From contig JABSQD010000033.1 of assembly GCA_013214765.1 (NCBI GenBank), positions 1 to 5,153 on the forward strand: DNA of 5,153 nt. Reading direction: 5' to 3'. Source of the stretch: Mycoplasmataceae bacterium (GTDB lineage: Bacteria; Bacillota_I; Bacilli_A; Mycoplasmatales; Hepatoplasmataceae). Both the position numbers and the translations under genes were made by a program. The notes beneath the pieces were generated by a model. It did no database searches, was not told the origin of the DNA, and saw nothing but the letters and a program-made list of their open reading frames with translations. This document shows positions 1-5,153 of the stretch, piece after piece. Every line of letters starts with the position of its first letter. The first letter of the stretch is position 1.

Positions 1-219
1 ATATTTATATGCTTTATTAAATCTATCTAAGACAAAATTAATTTGAATCAAAAAAGATCAAGCAGGTCTATTTTCATAATATTTATCTAAAAATGGATCA
101 TTATTTTGTAATTCTTTCACCAAAAAAACATTTTCATTATTTTTTTGAAAATATTGTTTTAATTTATTAGAGATAGTTGATTTACCAACTCCGACTGTAC
201 CTGAAATTACAATATTCAT
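1..219 (-). CDS. Deoxynucleoside kinase, first 73 residues (3' end beyond window)
   Basis: This is the N-terminal part of a dNK-family kinase, which transfers phosphate from ATP (or another NTP) to the 5'-OH of a salvaged deoxynucleoside in the cytoplasm. The start ATG is at 217-219. Visible signatures are the P-loop GTVGVGKST (residues 7-15), Glu36 after the second strand (general-base position in the family), Trp54 (encoded by TGA), Gln59 (base-contacting position) and Arg66 in an FVLDRF segment. The DR(S/H/F) motif and the arginine lid lie beyond the left edge. It is the third and last kinase seen in a tandem set, starting 3 bp after the stop of the preceding copy. By hand count 27 of its 73 residues match the copy at 897-1547, so it is a divergent paralogue and not a recent duplicate. 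There is only a weak AAGAAG stretch upstream as ribosome binding site. Substrate (dAdo, dGuo or dCyd) cannot be told from this fragment. Confidence 0.9.
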
Positions 220-222
220 TTT

Positions 223-891
223 TTAACTTATTCTTCTTTTTATGTATTTTATTACTTTATTCAAAACTTCTTTTGGAGTATTATCATCAGTATCTATTTC
301 TACAAAATTTTTTGTATAATTTTTGAATATTTTTCTATATTTTTTAGCTCCATAATATCTATAATAAAGATCTTGCCAAAATTTATTATTAATATTATTT
401 TCATCATTTCTTTCTTGTTTTCTTCCTCTTTGTTTAAATTGTCTTTCAGAAATAGTATCAAAAGAAGCTCTAAGAAGAATAAAAAAATCTGGTTTTTCAT
501 ATTCATTTATTTTACTAACTAATTCATCATAAATTACTCTATAAGTTTTTGATAATTGATTAGGAACAGCATTTCTAACTCCTTTTAATTCAGCAAATAT
601 TAAATCTTCTAAAAAAAACCTATCATAAATAATTACATAATTATTAGAATCACTATTTTTATATTTTTCTTCAATAATTATTCATTGTTTAAATCTTGCT
701 AAAACAAATTCTATTTGTCCTAAAAAACTTCATTTTTCAAGACTTTGATAAAATAAATCAAAGAAGGGACTTTCTATTACTAATTCACTTAGTATAACTA
801 CTTCTTTTCCTAGGTTTTCGTAATGTTTTTTTACAAGATTAACAGTTGTAGATTTTCCTACTCCAGTTGTTCCTGAAATTATTAATTTCAT
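223..891 (-). CDS. Deoxynucleoside kinase (second of three tandem copies)
   Basis: This is a complete 222-residue dNK-family kinase, the usual length for bacterial deoxyadenosine/deoxyguanosine kinases. Motifs in order are: P-loop GTTGVGKST (7-15), Glu36 (general base position), Trp54 and Gln59 in a WSFLGQ segment, Arg66, the DRF motif (Asp90-Arg91; DRS or ERS in many relatives) followed by EDLIFAEL, a PDFFILL strand (134-140), and the arginine lid in QRGRKQE (154-160). Trp54 and Trp70 are TGA; Trp172 is TGG. It starts 5 bp after the upstream kinase stops and ends 3 bp before the next begins, so the three are surely cotranscribed. No Shine-Dalgarno is visible before its ATG, suggesting translational coupling to the gene before it. 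The family includes the Mycoplasma mycoides deoxyadenosine kinase and the paired Bacillus dGK/dAK-dCK enzymes. The specificity of this copy is not decidable by eye. The C-terminal tail (about residues 160-222) is basic and aromatic. Confidence 0.93.
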
Positions 892-896
892 GTTTT

Positions 897-1547
897 TTAT
901 TTTATATTCATTTTAGTTATTATTTCTGAAACAATTTTGGTTGAATCTTTATTTTCTGTATTAATAGGTAAAACTTTTTTGGAATACTTATTAAAATGAT
1001 ATTTAAATTTTGGTTTTATATAATAACTATCATAAAGTTCTTTTCAATATTCTTCTTCAGTATTTACTTCAATTTTTCTACCTCTTTTTTTTAATCTTTC
1101 AACAATCGTGGATAAATCTGCTTCTAACAAAAAGAAGAAATCTGGTTTAGCATCAGCATCAATTAATTTATCTAAAAGTTCCTTATATACTGTTTGATAA
1201 ACAATTGAATTAATTTGAGAAATATTTTCCTTAATCGAATGTAACTCAGCAAAAATATAATCATCAATAAAATGCCTATCATAAATAGTAATTAATTTCT
1301 TATTTGTTGATTTTGATCTTTTCTTTTCATCAATTAATCATTGTTTAAATCTTTCTATTAAAAAGTCTAATTGAGCAATAAATGCTCACTTACTTGGTTC
1401 TGTATAGAAATAAGTTAAATATGGAGAAACAACTGTATTCTCTTTTATATGATTAACTTCATATCCTTTATCTCTTAATGTTTTTACTAATAAATCTGTT
1501 GTTGTAGATTTTCCCACACCAACAGTTCCTGAAATAACTATTCTCAT
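897..1547 (-). CDS. Deoxynucleoside kinase (first of three tandem copies)
   Basis: This is a complete 216-residue dNK-family kinase for deoxynucleoside salvage. The P-loop GTVGVGKST is at 7-15, Glu36 at the general-base position, Trp54 and Gln59 in WAFIAQ, Arg66, DRH at 90-92 followed by FIDDYIFAEL, the PDFFFLL strand near 135-141, and the lid KRGRKIE at 154-160. Trp54, Trp70 and Trp168 are all TGA, so under the standard code the gene would look broken. Aligned by hand with the next copy (223-891), about 70 of the first 160 residues are identical with a single one-residue shift, and all catalytic positions line up. The start is 2 bp after the stop of the membrane-protein gene, with a GAGAGGA element 12 nt upstream. 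DRH here versus DRF in the neighbour, plus differences in the 106-120 segment, are the obvious places where substrate preference could differ. Confidence 0.93.
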
Positions 1548-1549
1548 TT

Positions 1550-1924
1550 TTATTTTTTATCCTCTCTTTTTAAAAATTTGTTTATTTTTGGTATCGATAT
1601 TGTTCCGGCAAAATTACCAATTGCAAATGATATTGTTGTTATTAATAAATAAATAATTTGCATTCATATTTCAATTTCAAATGATGATGTATTATTCATA
1701 AATAAAAAACTCATAAGTGAAATATTTGATGATAGCAACATTGCTAATAATGTGCTAAACATAAATAAAAATGTTGCTATAGCTCCTGTAATAGCAGCTT
1801 TATTATAATCATTTTTAGTAACATATGATATCTTATATGTAAAAAATAAATTAATTATAAACTCTATTATAAAATAAAGTAAAAATATTCCTATCCAACC
1901 TAATAAACCTAAAAATATATTCAT
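1550..1924 (-). CDS. Small three-helix membrane protein, possibly DUF5698/DUF2179-like
   Basis: This 124-residue protein has no function I can assign. Three hydrophobic segments are clear: residues about 4-28, 43-66 and 88-109. A short polar loop containing TKNDYNK (36-42) separates the first two. A basic tail, KINKFLKREDKK, ends the protein. Trp87 is TGA, so under the standard code the frame would stop after residue 86. The layout (helix, short polar stretch, small-residue-rich second helix AAITGAIATF, third helix ending in SFAIGNFAGT) recalls the N-terminal membrane part of the YebE/UPF0316 (DUF5698-DUF2179) family, in which a similar A-x-G-x-x-x-G turn occurs. That comparison is from memory and tentative, and the soluble DUF2179 domain would be absent. 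Its ATG overlaps the efp stop by one base (TAATG), and it ends 2 bp before the kinase array, so it is cotranscribed and probably translationally coupled to efp. No good ribosome binding site precedes it apart from GGGAAAG. Confidence 0.85.
1560..1566 (-). promoter_or_regulatory. Shine-Dalgarno element for the first kinase
   Basis: The minus-strand sequence GAGAGGA lies 12 nt before the ATG at 1545-1547. It is the only purine-rich anti-16S match near that start and sits inside the last codons of the membrane-protein gene. The spacing is longer than usual, so it may act weakly or together with translational coupling. Confidence 0.5.
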
Positions 1925-2490
1925 TATACTTTCCCGCCATATTTACCAGTAGTTGTATTTACAATAATTTTTTGTTCAACATCAATAAACTGAGGAACAT
2001 CAATTTCAATACCTGTTTCTAATTTAGCTTTTTTAGTTGCATTAGCAACTGTGTCTCCTCTAACTGCATCAATAGTTTCAACAACTTTTAATTCTACATT
2101 TTTAGGAACTTCAATTCCTAAGATTTTTTCTTCAAAAGAAATAATCATTACTTCTGAACCTTCCGCAATATATTTCAATTCCTCTTTAAGAGTGTTCGAA
2201 GGAATTTGAATTTGTTCAAATGTTTCATTATTCATAAAAGTTACTGATCCACCATCCACATATAAATATTGCATTTTTGATTTAGAAACAAATGCTTTTT
2301 CAACTCTATCTCCACCTGTGAAAGTAATAGTTGATATCGAACCAGAAAACATATTCTTAGTCTTGACTTTAACATGAGCTTGTCCTCTTCCTGATTTAGA
2401 ATGTGACGATTCCAAAACAATATATACTTCGTCATTTTTTAAAAAAGTAATTCCTGGTTTAAATTCATTAACATTTACTTGTTCTCCCAT
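1924..2490 (-). CDS. efp: Translation elongation factor P
   Basis: EF-P enters the ribosomal E site and stimulates peptide-bond formation when the ribosome stalls on consecutive prolines. The 188-residue length is typical. Three beta-barrel domains can be followed: an N-terminal KOW-like domain (about 1-63), a middle OB domain (about 65-128) and a C-terminal OB domain (about 130-188). The C-terminal domain carries the family signature around KKAKLETGIEIDVPQF (153-168) and ends in VNTTTGKYGGKV. The loop that reaches the peptidyl-transferase centre reads SKSGRGQA (31-38). The tip is Arg35, where Bacillus and E. coli EF-P have a modified lysine (KPGKG). There are no tryptophans, so the frame is intact under any code. 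The start is supported by AAGGA 6 nt upstream. An X-Pro peptidase gene immediately upstream is the same neighbourhood as yqhT-efp in Bacillus. Its stop shares one base with the next ATG. Confidence 0.98.
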   Translation of the reverse strand: MGEQVNVNEFKPGITFLKNDEVYIVLESSHSKSGRGQAHVKVKTKNMFSGSISTITFTGGDRVEKAFVSKSKMQYLYVDGGSVTFMNNETFEQIQIPSNTLKEELKYIAEGSEVMIISFEEKILGIEVPKNVELKVVETIDAVRGDTVANATKKAKLETGIEIDVPQFIDVEQKIIVNTTTGKYGGKV

Positions 2491-2560
2491 AATTTTTCCT
2501 TATCCCTATTATTATTTACATATTTATTTTACTTTATTATGACTATCTCTAATAAAATTT
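2491..2560 (-). promoter_or_regulatory. 70-bp intergenic spacer, possible efp promoter
   Basis: This is the only gap longer than 5 bp in the window and the only place with room for a promoter not buried in a coding region. On the minus strand it holds two -10-like hexamers, TAAAAT (2526-2531) and CATAAT (2536-2541). Neither has a good TTGACA-like partner 16-18 nt upstream, and in DNA this AT-rich such matches are expected by chance. It ends with the efp ribosome binding site. No terminator-type hairpin is seen, so readthrough from the peptidase gene is likely whether or not a promoter is present. Confidence 0.25.
2497..2501 (-). promoter_or_regulatory. efp: Shine-Dalgarno element for efp
   Basis: AAGGA on the minus strand ends 6 nt before the efp ATG (2488-2490). 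It is a well-spaced match to the 16S anti-Shine-Dalgarno and fixes the efp start, which agrees with the protein alignment beginning near MGEQVNVNEFKPG. Confidence 0.75.
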
Positions 2561-3616
2561 TTATAAAAAAATACTTATTTTAGTCTTATTTAAGAGTTTG
2601 TAACCATTTTTAGTAACTAAAATTGTTTGTTCTAATCTAACCCCATATTTATTTGGTATATAAATTCCTGGTTCAATTGTAATAACCATTCCTTCTTTAA
2701 GATAATCTTTACTATAAATAGATATATTAGGACTTTCATGAACTTCAATTCCAAGTGAGTGTCCAAGTGAATGATTAAAATATTTTCCATATCCTTTTTT
2801 GTTAATCATATTAATTGAATATTGGTGTAATTCTTTACAAGAAACTCCTGGTTTAATCATTTCAATACAATGTTCCATTGTTGATTTAACAACATTCCAT
2901 ATTTTTTGTTCTTCATTTGAAATTTTTCCTTGAACAACAAATGTTCTAGTCATATCTGAAGCAAATCCATTATAAAAAACTCCCATATCTATTGTAAGCA
3001 TTTCATTTTTATTTATAACTTTATTAGTTGCTAAGTGATGAGGATTGCTTCCTGAGGCACCTGAGGCAACTATAGGGTGAAATGAAGGTCCATCAGCCTT
3101 GGAATCTATAATTTCTTTTAAAATAATTGATTCAACTTTTTTTTCAGTCATTCCTATTTTAATTTTAGAAACAATATTAGAAAATATTTCATCATTAATT
3201 TTAGATGAATTAATTAAATGTTGTATATCATCAACAATATATTTATCCCTAATATTTCCATAATTAAGCGATTTAACATTAATTCCATATTTAGAACTTA
3301 ATAATTTTTTATAAGATTTAAACAAAGAAATTGTTGTGTTTGATTCATTTAAATAAATTTCAGTAAATGAATTATTCTTAATAATTGATTTTATTCACCC
3401 ATCTTTAGAAGAATCAATTATTTTCATTCCTTTTATGTTTTTTTTAGCTAATTCTAAATATCTAGAATCAGTAGCCGCATATCAAATTTCATTAATTAGT
3501 AATACTATCAGATTTGATGATTTGAATCTTGTTAAATAAAATACATCATTTACATCGGAAATAATTACATTTTTATTTTTTAATTTTTCTTTTATTCTCT
3601 TTAAGTTTAAATTCAT
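2561..3616 (-). CDS. pepP: Xaa-Pro aminopeptidase, M24 (pita-bread) family
   Basis: This cytoplasmic dimetal peptidase removes the N-terminal residue from X-Pro peptides, helping to recycle amino acids from imported or degraded peptides. The 351 residues comprise a creatinase-type N-terminal domain (about 1-115) and a C-terminal M24 domain. All five metal ligands are visible: Asp210 (TIDMG), Asp221 (SDMTRTF), His286 (GHSLG), Glu315 (TIEPGIY) and Glu329 (VRLEQT). The supporting histidines His293 (EVHES) and His193/194 (SNPHHLA) are also present. Trp46 and Trp74 are TGA and Trp240 is TGG. With the standard code only a shortened version from a TTG at 3323-3325 would be seen, lacking most of the N-terminal domain. 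I choose the ATG at 3614-3616 because GGAGA lies 8 nt upstream and the result has normal family length. The first 44 nt overlap the end of nadD-yqeK in another frame. It could equally be labelled a PepQ-type prolidase; aminopeptidase versus dipeptidase cannot be separated by eye. Confidence 0.95.
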
Positions 3617-4739
3617 ATTTAGAGTCTCCATAACTTGATTTTACATATTGTTTATAAGCGTCAATTGTATCTTTATGTGGTTTAATGTTTTTGTTTTTTA
3701 ATTTTTTTACTGATTCCTTAATCATTTTTTTATATGTCAAATCTAAGTTTAAATAAGCTAACTTTCTTAATTTACCTATTTTATCACCTTTTCTATCTGA
3801 TGAAATTTTATCTGCTACATAAATAATTTTATCTAATTTTTTAGCATCTTTTTTAGCAAGTGTATGTGATGCTAATGCACTAAAAATTTCTTTATCTTTT
3901 CATCCATATTGATCTCTTACTCACAAAGCAACGATAAATCCATGAAGGGCAGGTAAAGGTATTTTTTCATCAGTAAATTCTTTACCTCTTTTCGCTTTAT
4001 ATTCAAGTAACATTTTATCGGAATGAAGTTTGAATAAATCATGAATTAAACCTGTGAATCATGCTTTTTCTATATCTTTATATTTATATTCTTTAGCTAA
4101 TCTTTTGGCATGAGAAGCTACAGCAACAGAATGTTCATATCTTTTAAATTTTAATGAATTAAAAACAATTGTTTTTAAATATAATTTATTATTTAAAATA
4201 TAATCTTTTGCTTTTTGTGGTATTAAATCTCATCTAAAATTCATTAATATATATGAAGAAGAAATATCAATAAATAAATAACAAAGGTAAATAACAGATT
4301 TATCTTTTTTTATTACTTTATTTATATTTTCTGATCTCCTATAAATAACAATTGATGCATTTTCTTTAATGTAATTATATTTTTTTCAAGTATTAAATTT
4401 TTTATATCTATCTTCTCCCATTATTCAAAATAATTTATCATTAGGATATTTTTCTTTAAAATGTTTTATTGTCTTAAAAGTATATGAAATAGATTTAGAT
4501 TTATATTCAAAATTAGATACTTTTAATCAAGAAAAATTTTGAGATTTAATGACCTTAGAAACCATTTCATATCTATGTTTGGCACTTATTTTCTCAATTT
4601 GAAATTCTTTATCTGGAGTTTTGAAAGATGGAACAAAATAAATTACATCAAGATTTAATCTTTCCTTGATGTCTATTATCATATTTAAATGTCCGTTATG
4701 AATGGGATTAAATGTCCCTCCAAATATTCCTATTTTCAT
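3573..4739 (-). CDS. nadD: Bifunctional NadD-YqeK: nicotinate-nucleotide adenylyltransferase fused to HD-domain Ap4A-type hydrolase
   Basis: The 388-residue protein joins two enzymes that are separate adjacent genes in Bacillus. Residues 1 to about 188 are NadD, which adenylylates nicotinate mononucleotide to deamido-NAD. This part has GGTFNPIHNGH (7-17, with the HxGH histidines 14 and 17), the FWIMGED segment (104-110) with Trp118 after it, and a shortened ISSSYIL segment (159-165). Residues about 190-350 are a YqeK-type HD phosphohydrolase with His203 (YEHS), His233-Asp234 (LIHDLFK), His266 (LHGF), His292 (SHT) and Asp310 (YVADKIS). Bacillus YqeK is known to split diadenosine tetraphosphate; that activity here is inferred. 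A lysine-rich tail (about 345-388) follows. All seven tryptophans are TGA, so a standard-code reading stops after residue 70. It starts 4 bp after the yqeH stop without a clear ribosome binding site, and its last 44 nt overlap the peptidase gene. NadD-HD fusions are known from mycoplasmas, so the join is most likely genuine. Confidence 0.95.
3625..3629 (-). promoter_or_regulatory. pepP: Shine-Dalgarno element for the Xaa-Pro peptidase
   Basis: GGAGA on the minus strand lies 8 nt before the ATG at 3614-3616 and inside the coding region of nadD-yqeK. It is the strongest ribosome binding site in the window. It is the main reason to accept a start that overlaps the upstream gene by 44 nt rather than a later one. 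Confidence 0.75.
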
Positions 4740-4743
4740 GTTC

Positions 4744-5153
4744 TTACTGATATAAACTTTTAATTAAATTAAATTTAACTCCTTTTGGTAATTCAATTTC
4801 TAATTTTTGTCCTATAGATTTAAATGTAATAATACCTAATCCAGAGATAATGATATCATATCTATTTTCCTTTCCAATATTTATAGGATGTGTAACAAAA
4901 TTATTATGTTTTGAATATTTCCCTCTATGTAATTTTACTAGATTTGAGAATGTAAATTGATATCCTATTTTATTTAATTGATTTATAATATTGAATTTAG
5001 CATAATCACCAATAGATATTGTTTGATTATTATTTAATTGATAATTAGTTAACTTAATTTCTTTTTTAGGATGTGTTTCTTTTAATTGAACAATATTCAT
5101 TATATTTTGATATCTACCTTCAAGAATTATTCCAGGATATTCTTTAATAATTT
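4744..5153 (-). CDS. yqeH: Ribosome-assembly GTPase YqeH, C-terminal 135 residues (5' end beyond window)
   Basis: This is the C-terminal part of YqeH, a circularly permuted GTPase needed for 30S subunit assembly. The frame is open to the right edge, so the ATG at 5098-5100 is internal: residues such as YPGIILEGRYQ precede it in frame. Recognisable YqeH features are KEIKLTNYQL, the ISIGDYAKFNII strand pair, FTFSNLVKLHRGKYSK, and the ending ENRYDIIISGLGIITF...IELPKGVKF. These correspond to the C-terminal RNA/protein-interacting region; the zinc finger and the permuted G motifs would lie outside the window. The usual GLGW tryptophan of this region is Ile here. It ends 4 bp before nadD-yqeK, the Firmicutes order with aroE and yhbY removed. 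Confidence is high for the family by context plus sequence, less so for any detail of function. Confidence 0.88.
   Translation of the reverse strand, partial: IIKEYPGIILEGRYQNIMNIVQLKETHPKKEIKLTNYQLNNNQTISIGDYAKFNIINQLNKIGYQFTFSNLVKLHRGKYSKHNNFVTHPINIGKENRYDIIISGLGIITFKSIGQKLEIELPKGVKFNLIKSLYQ

Noticed and set aside
300..506. A 68-codon minus-strand reading frame rich in Ile, Leu and Lys.
   Set aside because: It lies wholly inside the kinase gene at 223-891 in another frame, has no ribosome binding site and resembles AT-biased noise.
2241..2435. A 64-codon minus-strand reading frame.
   Set aside because: It is a shadow of efp in another frame; efp is unmistakable here.
2551..2570. Near-palindrome of A and T runs after the peptidase stop, considered as a terminator.
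   Set aside because: The arms are only A and T with almost no loop, there is no G+C stem, and such symmetry is common in DNA this AT-rich.
3323..3325. TTG as the start of a 254-residue peptidase.
   Set aside because: It would remove most of the creatinase-type N-terminal domain; the in-frame ATG at 3614-3616 has a strong GGAGA site and gives normal length.
1664..4739. Apparent premature stops in the membrane protein, nadD and peptidase genes, suggesting pseudogenes.
   Set aside because: Each interrupting codon is TGA and falls where the families accept Trp or where the frame continues into conserved motifs; genetic code 4 explains all of them.
5098..5100. ATG as the start of a short 118-residue protein.
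   Set aside because: The frame stays open upstream to the window edge with YqeH-like sequence, so this Met is internal.
1..5153. CRISPR arrays, insertion sequences, tRNAs, riboswitches and direct repeats.
   Set aside because: Nothing of the kind is visible; nearly every base is within one of the eight genes, and the kinase similarity is at protein level, not recent DNA duplication.

Overview
The window comes from a wall-less bacterium of the class Mollicutes (Mycoplasma, Mesoplasma/Entomoplasma or Spiroplasma type; I cannot resolve the genus). It is extremely AT-rich. Full-length genes appear only when TGA is read as tryptophan (genetic code 4). I count 16 in-frame TGA codons against 3 TGG, and every arginine I read is AGA or AGG, never CGN. 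All positions below assume code 4.

All eight genes lie on the minus strand, so they are read from the right end of the window to the left. The order is yqeH (3' part, 4744-5153), a nadD-yqeK fusion (3573-4739), an M24 Xaa-Pro aminopeptidase (2561-3616), efp (1924-2490), a small three-helix membrane protein (1550-1924), and three tandem deoxynucleoside kinases (897-1547, 223-891, and 1-219, which runs off the left edge). Packing is very tight: junctions are 2-5 bp gaps, a 1-nt overlap or a 44-nt overlap. The single exception is the 70 bp between the peptidase and efp (2491-2560), the only intergenic space with room for a dedicated promoter. No convincing terminator, RNA gene, mobile element, repeat array or CRISPR was seen.

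Functionally the stretch is housekeeping. YqeH (circularly permuted GTPase) serves small-subunit ribosome assembly. NadD-YqeK makes the NAD dinucleotide and probably hydrolyses Ap4A-type dinucleotides. The peptidase clips X-Pro peptides, and EF-P relieves ribosome stalling on polyproline. The kinases phosphorylate salvaged deoxynucleosides, which matters in organisms without de novo nucleotide synthesis. The layout looks like two ancestral Firmicutes loci (yqeH...nadD-yqeK and X-Pro peptidase-efp) brought together by genome reduction.

I did not find a clearly new biological system. The points most worth a second look are the three-copy kinase array, the altered ISSxxIR segment of the NadD domain, the 44-nt coding overlap, the arginine at the EF-P tip, and the uncharacterised membrane protein between efp and the kinases.
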